Shown piece by piece: positions 44,416-52,324 of a stretch of DNA of 64,000 nt. Position numbers and translations under genes: made by a program. A model generated the notes under the pieces. That model was not told the origin of the DNA. It ran no database searches and saw nothing but the letters and a program-made list of their open reading frames with translations. This DNA comes from Bacteroidia bacterium. GTDB lineage: Bacteria > Bacteroidota > Bacteroidia > Chitinophagales > Chitinophagaceae. The stretch's first letter is position 1, and each line of letters begins with the position of its first letter. The stretch spans positions 1,602,806-1,666,805 of the forward strand of contig JAUICZ010000001.1 of the NCBI GenBank assembly GCA_030429205.1, in the 5' to 3' direction.

Positions 44416-44825
44416 AACAACGGTTAGGATGTGTGTTGCTCATAGATGATGATGATGCAACTAATTACATAAACGAACGGCTGATAAATAAATTGGAGTG
44501 TACAGGTCGTATCGTTAAATACAGAACAGCATATCAGGCATTGGAGTATATAAAGGAGCATTTAATTACAGACGAAAATTGTCAAGGCCCTATATTGATA
44601 CTGCTGGATTTGAATATGCCCGTAATGAATGGATGGGAGTTTGTAGAAGAGTATAATAAGCTACAAGTGAGGGATGATCGCGATATAAAACTTGTTGTGC
44701 TGACCACCTCTATGAACCCTGACGACCGTACACAAGCCCTGGCTACAGATGGGGTGAATGATTTTGTGAATAAGCCACTTACAGCCGAAGCATTACAGGG
44801 TTTGATTGAAAGGAACTTTGCATAA
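44412..44825 (+). CDS. single-domain response regulator (Rcp1-like)
   Basis: 137 residues, receiver only: LLIDDDDATNYIN at the start, phospho-Asp in ILLDLNMPVMNGWEF, TTS in VVLTTSMNPDD and K in NKPLTA. There is no output domain, so it probably passes phosphate to another protein or acts by contact. Translationally coupled to the PAS kinase, a pairing common in Bacteroidota. Confidence 0.93.
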   Translation: MKQRLGCVLLIDDDDATNYINERLINKLECTGRIVKYRTAYQALEYIKEHLITDENCQGPILILLDLNMPVMNGWEFVEEYNKLQVRDDRDIKLVVLTTSMNPDDRTQALATDGVNDFVNKPLTAEALQGLIERNFA

Positions 44826-44925
44826 TGACCTCTCACAGGGCAAGACATAGTACGTAAGAAAAAGGGGCTGGTTGTATTGCAAAGCATCTGCCAAATAGCC
44901 TTTAAGATGTATAAAAACGTCTTAG

Positions 44926-45534
44926 CTATAAGATGTCTATTTTATTGTTTACTAAAAACTTATAGAGCCCAATAGGTGTGTTCGTATTGGTTTTTCTGCA
45001 AATGTTTTTTCTGTGTGTCTCAACGGTATAGTGACTGAGGTTTAGTTTTTGAGCAATGCTTTGGGTTGTACTTTCATTAATAATGAGCTTAATGATTTCT
45101 AACTCTCGCGGTGTAAAGAGTTCATCGCTATCGCTTCTTTTAATTAATTCATTCGGGAAGTGAGTGCCACCATCCATAATATTATTAATACAATCCATCA
45201 CCTCTTTCTTTCCGGCATTTTTAAGTAAATAACCCGACGCTCCATAATCAATAGCATCATTTATATATCGCTTGTCGTTATACATGGACAGGATGATAAA
45301 TTTTGTGTCTATTATTTTTTTGAGTTTGATGATTAATTGTAACCCATTCATACCGGGCATTCTCAAATCAATAAGAGCGATATCCGGTTTTTTTATCTTC
45401 AATTCATTGTACGTTGTATCGCCGTCATTAGCCATTCCAACAACCCGAATATTCAACTCGTTGCTTATTAAAAGCTTTAACCCGTCTATGACTATTTGGT
45501 GATCATCTGCGAGGTATAATGTTACATATTTCAT
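44926..45534 (-). CDS. module B gene 4: NarL/FixJ-family response regulator
   Basis: 202 residues. Receiver with LADDHQIVIDGLKLL, phospho-Asp in ALIDLRMPGMNGLQL and K in LKNAGK; LuxR-type HTH with FTPRELEIIKLII and STTQSIAQKLNLSHYTVETHRKNI. It is the last gene of module B and overlaps its kinase by 4 bp. It is the best candidate for binding the TACCTA-N4-TAGGTA palindromes that precede module B itself and two other operons, because those sites are 7-2-7 arrays like those of NarL. Confidence 0.93.
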   Translation of the reverse strand: MKYVTLYLADDHQIVIDGLKLLISNELNIRVVGMANDGDTTYNELKIKKPDIALIDLRMPGMNGLQLIIKLKKIIDTKFIILSMYNDKRYINDAIDYGASGYLLKNAGKKEVMDCINNIMDGGTHFPNELIKRSDSDELFTPRELEIIKLIINESTTQSIAQKLNLSHYTVETHRKNICRKTNTNTPIGLYKFLVNNKIDIL

Positions 45535-46322
45535 GCCGACTCATTTAAAGGTATTTCTATTATGATAGTAGTGCCATGCGTAGATGAATCTATATTCAAA
45601 TTACCGTTCAGGATATTGATCCTGCTTGTTATGTTTTTTAACCCAATGCCCGAGGTAGATTCATACGTTTCTTTTGTAAACCCATTTCCATCATCTTCCA
45701 CAATTATCTGTATGAGTTTTGACATCACGTTAATCTGTACAGAAGCATTTATTGCCTGAGCATGTTTATGTACATTGTATAATAATTCGGTGATTATTCT
45801 GTAGCACTGCAATTTTAAGTTGTTGTTTATATTAATATTTTCAGGTGTGCAGAAAAGACGGTAATGGCAACGTTTTTTTGAGTTCAATTGCTCAATGTAC
45901 TTTTCTATTGAAGTGTGTAAACTATTCTCTGTAAGAAACTCCGGATATATATTATGTGAAATTTCACGTAGCTCATTAATGACCTCGTTTATTCCCTGAT
46001 GAGCATCATTGATGAGGGGGTTGTACGGAGCGTTCTCAGACATAACATGGTCGAGGTACATGTTTAGCCCTGAAAGCTTAGCACTAACACCATCGTGCAA
46101 CTCTTCTGCGATACGGTTCCTTTCTTTTTCTTCTCCTTTTTGCAGTGCAAAAAAAACTGCTTCCTTTTTCTTTGTTTCTTCAAGCTGCATTTTAAACCTG
46201 AAGTAATTGACTTTTTTTTGATGTAAGAATATATAGATCACTATTGTGGTGACTAGTATAAGTATGAACATCGTCCCTGCCAGGTAATATATTACTATAT
46301 GACTTGTGGTTTCTTGAAGCAT
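45531..46322 (-). CDS. module B gene 3: HisKA_3-type sensor histidine kinase
   Basis: 263 residues. One membrane helix (HIVIYYLAGTMFILILVTTI), coiled coil, phosphoacceptor block IAEELHDGVSAKLSGLNMYL, then HATPase_c blocks (ITELLYNVHKHAQ, DDGNGFTKE, SGIGLKNITSRI). It has no extracytoplasmic domain of its own, so sensing probably rests on the membrane protein encoded before it, which it overlaps by 28 bp. It should phosphorylate the regulator at 44926. Confidence 0.93.
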   Translation of the reverse strand: MLQETTSHIVIYYLAGTMFILILVTTIVIYIFLHQKKVNYFRFKMQLEETKKKEAVFFALQKGEEKERNRIAEELHDGVSAKLSGLNMYLDHVMSENAPYNPLINDAHQGINEVINELREISHNIYPEFLTENSLHTSIEKYIEQLNSKKRCHYRLFCTPENININNNLKLQCYRIITELLYNVHKHAQAINASVQINVMSKLIQIIVEDDGNGFTKETYESTSGIGLKNITSRINILNGNLNIDSSTHGTTIIIEIPLNESA

Positions 46323-46972
46323 AAAAAAGATTTGGCATATAAAATATTCGAGATGATATTAATGCCTGCATGAGACAATAGACTTAGCTTAGCTGTATAT
46401 ATAGTATTCTCTATCAGGTAGCGATTGAGCATGAAGTAAAATATGTTCAAAGAAAAATAAACCAACACACCTACCCCTATCCAAAACATCGGTATCTCCC
46501 AGGAGTAGTGTTTCATGTTGTTTTTGAAAAACTGGTAAAAGAAAACCAGAGAGTAGCTTACTAAAGATATAGAAGAGTATGTTCTGCTAACCGTGTTCGG
46601 CGCCCAAATGCCATTGATGATGGTTGCATCGATAATGGCAAGAGTTAGAAACAAGAATGTATTCACGTAGAACATTTTGCTCAGTATTTTGCTTTTCTGA
46701 AAACTCCAGTAAAAAGCTGTAGAGAATACAATAAACTCAACTACTGTATATAAATGCAGCCCCGGCATATTATTACCAAACATTTTTTTGGCAACGGTGG
46801 CCTGTAGCTCAAAAAAGACAGACAAAACAAAAAACCAAAAAAGTAGTTTGAATCTTCTGCCGAGCTTATTGTAAAATATCAAGCCTCCAAGTATTGGTAA
46901 AAGAATGCTTGCCTGAGATATTTTTATATAAGCAAAACGGGAGATGTTTTCATATAGTAACAGTTTTTCCAA
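46295..46972 (-). CDS. module B gene 2: multi-pass membrane protein
   Basis: 225 residues with about seven hydrophobic helices and short loops, like gene 2 of module A in size, topology and place. A basic stretch KLGRRFK follows the first helix. It overlaps the kinase gene by 28 bp, so their expression is tightly linked. I infer that it is the membrane sensor or a signal-transmitting partner of the kinase; no family is recognised. Confidence 0.75.
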   Translation of the reverse strand: MEKLLLYENISRFAYIKISQASILLPILGGLIFYNKLGRRFKLLFWFFVLSVFFELQATVAKKMFGNNMPGLHLYTVVEFIVFSTAFYWSFQKSKILSKMFYVNTFLFLTLAIIDATIINGIWAPNTVSRTYSSISLVSYSLVFFYQFFKNNMKHYSWEIPMFWIGVGVLVYFSLNIFYFMLNRYLIENTIYTAKLSLLSHAGINIISNILYAKSFLCFKKPQVI

Positions 46973-47049
46973 TTGTGTGGCTTATTTAGTTAAAAGAGTG
47001 ATAGAGATAGGAACTAAAGACTAATATATAAATTATTATTTTATAGAGA

Positions 47050-47514
47050 TTAGCTACCACTGGTGGTTCTAACGAAATAATCGGCTACCTGTTCTGCAAG
47101 GTTGGCTTTTAAACTACCTATGTTGCTACAGTTGTTAGGGCAAGGGTCTGCATAATCGTAATAAGGGTAATCATCTTCTTCTGTCAAGTCATCATGACAA
47201 CCGGTACCGTCTGTAGTAGAAACGGCTATGAGTGTTAATTGATCGTCTCCATTTACGCTGGCATAAAATCTTACACCTGTCACTTCTGAGTAGTGAGTAT
47301 AAGATGTTATTCCTAGAAGATTAACTAATGCATCTTTTGTCATAGTCCATGAGATGGGTATTGTAAATGGTGTTGTTCTTGACCTGAACTCAGAAGTAAA
47401 TGACTGTGCTGAACTGTCGGTGATTACATCACTGCGATCTTTTTGGCCGGGAGGAGTTAAGGATTTTAAAAAGTCGAATGCTTTTCCTTCTTGAATTGTG
47501 ATGTTTCTTTTCAT
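47050..47514 (-). CDS. module B gene 1: soluble protein of unknown function with CPNNC motif
   Basis: 154 residues, no signal peptide. Core: MTKDALVNLLGITSYTHYSEVTGVRFYASVNGDDQLTLIAV is split here as LVNLLGI and TGVRFYASVNGDDQLTLIAV; a tail with DPCPNNCSN follows. Small Bacteroidota proteins with a GxRFYxxxxxxGxxTLVxV core and a CPxxC tail are familiar to me as uncharacterised, often multi-copy. It is the first gene of module B, 77 bp before the membrane-protein gene, with an exact -7 box and a palindromic operator upstream. Confidence 0.65.
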   Translation of the reverse strand: MKRNITIQEGKAFDFLKSLTPPGQKDRSDVITDSSAQSFTSEFRSRTTPFTIPISWTMTKDALVNLLGITSYTHYSEVTGVRFYASVNGDDQLTLIAVSTTDGTGCHDDLTEEDDYPYYDYADPCPNNCSNIGSLKANLAEQVADYFVRTTSGS

Positions 47515-47538
47515 GTCTTATAAATATTTAGTTAGACA

Positions 47539-47588
47539 CAAATGTAGTTATACCTGATACCGGTTTAAATACCTATGTGTAGGTATTT
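47539..47588 (-). promoter_or_regulatory. module B promoter with NarL-like palindrome
   Basis: Minus-strand -7 box TACATTTG (47546-47539), exact consensus, 20 bases after a 22-bp perfect-armed palindrome (47567-47588) with core TACCTA-N4-TAGGTA. Read as heptamers it is TACCTAT-N2-GTAGGTA, the 7-2-7 arrangement of NarL sites. Palindrome axis to box end is 38.5 bp. Confidence 0.7.
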
Positions 47589-47606
47589 AGATAGATTTCA
47601 AAGTCT

Positions 47607-47656
47607 ATATACCTACATGTAGGTATATGATATAAACCAGCCGAATACAATTTTTG
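47607..47656 (+). promoter_or_regulatory. caspase operon promoter with NarL-like palindrome
   Basis: 22-bp palindrome (47607-47628) with core TACCTA-CATG-TAGGTA, 20 bases, then -7-like box AATTTTTG (47649-47656). Axis to box end 38.5 bp. Its axis is exactly 40 bp from the module B palindrome; each lies about 62 bp before its own start codon. Confidence 0.7.
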
Positions 47657-47679
47657 TTGATAAAACAGAGCAGAATTAC

Positions 47680-48651
47680 ATGAGAAAGGCATTAGTTGTT
47701 GGAATTAATCAATACCCGGACAATCGGTTGTATGGTTGTGTTAACGATGCAAAAGCAATAGCACAAAAACTGTCGACAAACGATGACGGTTCTGCCAATT
47801 TTGATGTCCGTGTAGAGGAGAATGTAGCCAATAAAAATAAACTGATGTCTCTTGTACACAATCTATTTGATTGTGATTATGAGATGTGTTTGTTTTATTA
47901 TGCCGGGCATGGCGCTTTAAACTCTTATGGCAACGGATACATCGTAACACCTGACAAAAAAGAGTTTGATCAGGGCGTTTCTATGGATGAGATAATACAT
48001 ATTGCCAACCTCTCAAAAGCAAAAAATCGTTTGATAATATTGGATTGTTGTTATGCCGGTGCTCTTGGTTCTCCAGCATTTGCCGGAGGCAAAATTTGTC
48101 ATATCGGAGAAGGGGTAACAATAATGACAGCGACCAGACGAAACGGAAAATCCGCAGAGTATAATGGTCATGGGCTGTTTACGGGCTTGTTATTAGAGGC
48201 ATTGAACGGTGCCGCAGCAGATATTAGCGGTATGATTACGCCTGCAGGAATGTATGCTTATGTAGATAGATGTCTTGGTGCCTGGCAGCAGCGGCCTGTG
48301 TTTAAAACCAATACATCCAATTTTGTTTCGTTAAGAACTGTAACGCCTGAAGTTTCTTTGGCTATACTAAAGGAAATTACGACATACTTTGCTGATGAAG
48401 AGTCTCAACATAAGCTCGATCCGTCTTATGAATATACTAACGACCCTGATATGGAGCATAAGGTGATCCTGCCTTATGCAAAAAAAGAACATGTTCGAGT
48501 ATTTAAAGCTTTACAGATGTTGCATTCAATAGGGCTGGTACGTCCGGTGGATGAAGAACATATGTATTGGGCTGCGATCAAAAAAAAGTCCTGTAAGTTA
48601 ACACCATTAGGGCGGCATTATTGGAAGCTTGTAAAGGAACAAAGGTTATAA
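47680..48651 (+). CDS. caspase-family (C14) cysteine peptidase with C-terminal winged-helix-like region
   Basis: 323 residues. Caspase fold: KALVVGINQY at the first strand, catalytic His77 in YYAGHG, catalytic Cys124 in LDCCYAG, and MTATRRNGKSAE. Residues 1 to about 215 form the peptidase; the rest (HVRVFKALQMLHSIGLVRP to LTPLGRHYWKLV) looks like a winged-helix domain. Bacterial caspases usually cut after Arg or Lys and occur in predicted signalling or defence systems. No signal peptide, so it acts in the cytoplasm. It starts an operon with a SEFIR protein 1 bp downstream. Confidence 0.88.
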   Translation: MRKALVVGINQYPDNRLYGCVNDAKAIAQKLSTNDDGSANFDVRVEENVANKNKLMSLVHNLFDCDYEMCLFYYAGHGALNSYGNGYIVTPDKKEFDQGVSMDEIIHIANLSKAKNRLIILDCCYAGALGSPAFAGGKICHIGEGVTIMTATRRNGKSAEYNGHGLFTGLLLEALNGAAADISGMITPAGMYAYVDRCLGAWQQRPVFKTNTSNFVSLRTVTPEVSLAILKEITTYFADEESQHKLDPSYEYTNDPDMEHKVILPYAKKEHVRVFKALQMLHSIGLVRPVDEEHMYWAAIKKKSCKLTPLGRHYWKLVKEQRL

Positions 48652-48652
48652 T

Positions 48653-49810
48653 ATGCAACACAAAAAACCAAAGCCCCGTGTTTTTATCTCTTATAGTTGG
48701 GATAATGATGAACATAAAGACTGGGTACTTACATTGGCAGATAAGTTAAAGGAAGATGGTGTTGATGTAAAGTTAGACAGGTATGATATGTATGCGGGTA
48801 GAAATCTGCATACATTCATAGAAGAGAACATCGAAAAGGCTGATAAGATAGTAGTAGTTTTTACACCAATGTACAGACAGAAAGCAGAAGGCAGAAAAAA
48901 GTATGCCGGTGCTGAATACTCAATAATAAATGTAGGGTTATATCAGGAAATTGCTTCTCAGGAAAAAATAATACCCATTTTTAGGTTAGGAAGCCTGAAA
49001 GAATGTCTGCCTTTGTTTATGCAACAGTTCCTCAGTATTGATTTTTCGGACACGCAATTATACCAAGAAAAATATAAGGAATTATTAAGAGCAATTTATA
49101 AAACCTCTCAAATAGAATCGTCAAGCGAAGCAGGCAAGAATAGCAAACCCACTGCGGGTAAAAGTGAGTGGCAGACTAGAATTGTTACCTTCTTCAACAA
49201 ACGCAATTTTTGGGCGAGTTTTGTTTCAGTCTTAAGCCTTATAGCAGCGTTAATTACAATATGGCAGTATATGAGGAATGATGATGACAATCTTATACAT
49301 ACTGAACCTATTTCTTCTTTAGATAGTCCCGTGGTTACAGAGACCCCTAAGCCAAAAGAAGATAATGATACCCAAGATACTCCTGCAAATGAGGAGAAGC
49401 AGGTAGGGATTACAGAAGTCCAAAAGTCGAGCAGATCAACTACAGCACCGATTAAGAAGCATGAAAACACTACAAATTATATAGTTGAATATGATAATAT
49501 TGGGTTTCCGGTAAATGGGATATGTCTTGTTGAAAAGCAGGGTAGGTATGGATTTATTAATTCAGATAGTAACAATATTAATGGTAGTAAGGTTGTTGAG
49601 TTAAAATATGATTTTGCTGAGGACTTTAGTGAGGGCATGGCACAAGTGAAACGCCATGGTCTTTACGGTTATATTAATACAACCGGGGAGCTCGTTATCA
49701 ATTACCAGTTTGATTATGCCTGGTCTTTTATTGGTGGCATAGCTAAGGTCAGAAAGGGAGGCGAATCATTTAGTATTAATAAACATGGCGAACGCATAGA
49801 TAATCATTAA
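48653..49810 (+). CDS. SEFIR (TIR-like) membrane protein with WG-like repeats
   Basis: 385 residues. N-terminal SEFIR domain (about 8-150): RVFISYSWDNDEHKDWV, LKLDR-like VKLDRYDM and KIVVVFTPMY. One membrane helix (about 187-205, FWASFVSVLSLIAALITIW), a Glu/Pro/Thr-rich linker, and about three WG/KWG-like repeats from 285 (GICLVEKQGRYGFIN, GMAQVKRHGLYGYIN, GIAKVRKGGESFSIN). Topology would place the SEFIR domain in the cytoplasm and the repeats outside. SEFIR domains are signalling adaptors or, like TIR, possible NAD-consuming effectors. The tight coupling to the caspase gene suggests both act together. Confidence 0.85.
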   Translation: MQHKKPKPRVFISYSWDNDEHKDWVLTLADKLKEDGVDVKLDRYDMYAGRNLHTFIEENIEKADKIVVVFTPMYRQKAEGRKKYAGAEYSIINVGLYQEIASQEKIIPIFRLGSLKECLPLFMQQFLSIDFSDTQLYQEKYKELLRAIYKTSQIESSSEAGKNSKPTAGKSEWQTRIVTFFNKRNFWASFVSVLSLIAALITIWQYMRNDDDNLIHTEPISSLDSPVVTETPKPKEDNDTQDTPANEEKQVGITEVQKSSRSTTAPIKKHENTTNYIVEYDNIGFPVNGICLVEKQGRYGFINSDSNNINGSKVVELKYDFAEDFSEGMAQVKRHGLYGYINTTGELVINYQFDYAWSFIGGIAKVRKGGESFSINKHGERIDNH

Positions 49811-49820
49811 AAAAAAACTG

Positions 49821-50807
49821 TTAGTTTTTCCAATTATTTATGTTGTAATGAGATGCATCTACTTGTTGTTTTTTAGCATACTCAACTGCCATTTCTCTAG
49901 ATAGTTTTTTTACCAATTCAACATCATTCATTTTTTCCTTGTAAAGCTCCTCTTTAAACTTCCATTCGATATTATTACGTTCTCTTATAGTCTTACTCAT
50001 CTCTGCTATTAATTTGTTGATCTCTTTTTTGCATTCCGGAGTTGCATTTATCCCTATTTGGCTAAGAGTATGTGCAACAGAATCTGCACCATCTTCATTT
50101 AGAGAGGCTGCCCATTGAGCCTGAGCTTTAAGCAGTAGTGATTGACAATTAAAAGCAGCCCTCTCGGGTACTATTTTCCTCAATATTTTAAGGCTTTTAT
50201 CAAAACATGTTGAGCATTCTTTAGGCACAAGAGACAAGTAGTATATAGCTTTGTCATATTCGTTGGCAGCAACTAGTAAGTCAGCTTCACGCGTTACTTC
50301 ATCACACTTCGTTTCATAATATTCAACAATTTTTAGTTTGCCTGTACGAACGAAATTTCTGGTAATAGAGTCTGTAGTTGCGATACTATTAATAGCGCTA
50401 TTGTACGCTTTTGTTTTGTTCGTGCCTACTCCTTTAACGTTTTTAGTCATTATTGCAAACACTTTACCTTTAATACCATCTCCAATGAAAAAATTCATTT
50501 CGAGATTTAAGACAATCATCGGTGGAGCTGTAGTGGTAACCTCTTCAGACAAAATATTTGTAACTACAGTGATAACAAATCGTGGGTTTTTCAAATCGCC
50601 ACCGATACCTTTACCATCAGACATTTGTCTTAGTTTCATTGCTAAGGTGTGTTGAGAGGCTGTAGGTATTTCTGTGTCGTCTTGTAAACGAGGGTTCAGC
50701 TGAATGCTTTTAAACGGATCAACGCTTACTGATCCCTGCGCAAAAGTGCTATATGACGTTATAATAAGCAACAGAGTACCTGTTATAATAGAGAAGATTT
50801 TTTTCAT
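49821..50807 (-). CDS. exported protein of a conserved four-gene operon (gene 4)
   Basis: 328 residues with a signal peptide ending near TFAQ (24). An N-terminal beta-rich part (FVITVVTNILSEEVTTTAPPMIVLNLEMNF, split here as ITVVTNILSEEV and TAPPMIVLNLEM) resembles periplasmic proteins of CsgG/LPP20-type loci; from about 165 the protein is alpha-helical and TPR-like (AANEYDKAIYYLSLVP). I recall close relatives beside a DUF6175 gene in Bacteroides. It is 10 bp after the DUF6175-like gene and converges with the SEFIR gene at 10 bp distance. Confidence 0.7.
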   Translation of the reverse strand: MKKIFSIITGTLLLIITSYSTFAQGSVSVDPFKSIQLNPRLQDDTEIPTASQHTLAMKLRQMSDGKGIGGDLKNPRFVITVVTNILSEEVTTTAPPMIVLNLEMNFFIGDGIKGKVFAIMTKNVKGVGTNKTKAYNSAINSIATTDSITRNFVRTGKLKIVEYYETKCDEVTREADLLVAANEYDKAIYYLSLVPKECSTCFDKSLKILRKIVPERAAFNCQSLLLKAQAQWAASLNEDGADSVAHTLSQIGINATPECKKEINKLIAEMSKTIRERNNIEWKFKEELYKEKMNDVELVKKLSREMAVEYAKKQQVDASHYNINNWKN

Positions 50808-50817
50808 TGTTCAATTT

Positions 50818-51765
50818 TTATTTAGCCCCTAATATTAGTATCGCCTGCCCAAGGCCTTTAGCCATCAATCTGCTTTCTATATTATATGGCGGTGCTGCAA
50901 GGTGTTTTTGCAGATTTCTTAAAAATTTTCTTGCATCTATAGCATGATCTTTTTCGTCGAATAGTGGTATTCGTACCTGCTCAAAAAACATACTATTGTA
51001 AGAGAAGTCTGTAAGGTTATATACTTCGTTTACAGTATTGTTCATTATCCAGTCTTCAATAATTGTTACCAGATCGTCTCCATTATATGTCGCATCCAGG
51101 TCTTTGCTCCAACTGTCAAAACGTTTTATACGTACAACTATTTCTCTCCCGTTTTCAAACATGTCGTCAAAGTGATTTTGTAAAGATTCATTGAATATGT
51201 CTATTCGAGAGATAATAGCTTCTTCTATCAGTGTGGCCAGATCTGCAGAAAACGTAGAGGCACCGGTGCCGCTTGCCTCTGCTATTTGTTTGTCTGTATA
51301 TGCGTCTAAACCTTGTAACACACAACTAAGTGTGCTCTTTGGGCCGGTACTATCAACTTTCCAGGTAAGCTGAATGATGATATCGGCCTTTGCTACTTTT
51401 TTGAGTTTCTCTATTGGTGTTTCAGCAATTCCCGCACCTGCTTTAGAGGTCAGAATCGCATCTTCGGCAGATTCATATTCTAATGATTTAATAACAGACT
51501 CCATGTTCTTGAGTGGGAAGCTTCTTTCCGCCATCATGCCATTTATCTTGCTGATAGCAACAATAAGTTCTGCGTTTTCCTGAAATGCCCTTTTGTAGTT
51601 AGGTAGATGAATTATGGTTCCTTGATTGTCAAATGTATCAGTATAGCCGTGTTGAAAACACCAGACATCGCTTGGAACAACCATGATTGTTGGTTTTTTT
51701 GCTTTGGTTGCCCAAGAAACATTAGCTAATAGTAATAACAGTATTGTAAGTATATTTTTCATCAT
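50818..51765 (-). CDS. DUF6175-like exported protein (gene 3 of the operon)
   Basis: 315 residues, signal peptide ending near VSWA (20). The pattern KPTIMVVPSDVWCFQHGY, then PLKNMESVIKSLE, KADIIIQLTWKVD, DAYTDKQIAEASGTG and a C-terminal EQVRIPLFDEKDHAIDARKF fits the family I know as DUF6175 from Bacteroides, a periplasmic protein of unknown role with some likeness to the CsgG fold. It is 15 bp after the preceding gene on the minus strand, in the middle of the four-gene operon. Confidence 0.75.
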   Translation of the reverse strand: MMKNILTILLLLLANVSWATKAKKPTIMVVPSDVWCFQHGYTDTFDNQGTIIHLPNYKRAFQENAELIVAISKINGMMAERSFPLKNMESVIKSLEYESAEDAILTSKAGAGIAETPIEKLKKVAKADIIIQLTWKVDSTGPKSTLSCVLQGLDAYTDKQIAEASGTGASTFSADLATLIEEAIISRIDIFNESLQNHFDDMFENGREIVVRIKRFDSWSKDLDATYNGDDLVTIIEDWIMNNTVNEVYNLTDFSYNSMFFEQVRIPLFDEKDHAIDARKFLRNLQKHLAAPPYNIESRLMAKGLGQAILILGAK

Positions 51766-51780
51766 TTAATGTTTTTTTTA

Positions 51781-52314
51781 CTAGAATCGGTTTAATGACT
51801 GAATGATGTCATCTTTCTCAAGATCTTTTCTTAGCTGACTATACATGATAACTACAGTAACGCCTACCTTGTATAGATCTTTTTTTCCTTTTCGTTTTAT
51901 TTTGATAACGTCTTTCGACTGAGAACCTTCTCCTGTAGCCAGGTTTACGTACTTCATGTACTTACCATGGTCAGAGAAAAATTCTTTAAAATAGGCTGCC
52001 TGCTCTTGTTCAAGATTAGAATTTCTTGTCATTGGGCTTTGTGCCGGGCAACCGGCTTTTCTATTGCCGGCAAACCCTTTAAATATGACTGCATGAACAG
52101 CGTTCTTTTTTGCTTGTAGTGCTGCTATATCTTGTTTCGTAGAGTAGCTCCAAATTTTTATCATTTTAGTGCCTTGAAGACCTATTTCAACACACTCGGC
52201 TTCGTAATGCCATTCTATAGTTTCTTTATTTGCTTTTCTTTTTTGCGCAGTTGCACTTGTGTAAAACAAGGTTGTGACAATAACTGTGAGCAAAAGAGAT
52301 GTGAAATATTTCAT
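51781..52314 (-). CDS. exported protein of the four-gene operon (gene 2)
   Basis: 177 residues with a signal peptide ending near ATAQ (24). Landmarks: ECVEIGLQGTKMIKIWSYS, AALQAKKNAVHAVIFKGF, then KEFFSDHGKYMKYVN and VGVTVVIMYSQLRKDLEK. I recall this pattern, also unnamed, from the same locus in Bacteroides. The middle block resembles a LPP20/CsgG-type periplasmic module (A-x-x-x-K-N-A-V-x-A). It is 10 bp after gene 1 of the operon. Confidence 0.68.
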   Translation of the reverse strand: MKYFTSLLLTVIVTTLFYTSATAQKRKANKETIEWHYEAECVEIGLQGTKMIKIWSYSTKQDIAALQAKKNAVHAVIFKGFAGNRKAGCPAQSPMTRNSNLEQEQAAYFKEFFSDHGKYMKYVNLATGEGSQSKDVIKIKRKGKKDLYKVGVTVVIMYSQLRKDLEKDDIIQSLNRF

Positions 52315-52324
52315 GTTATTGATA

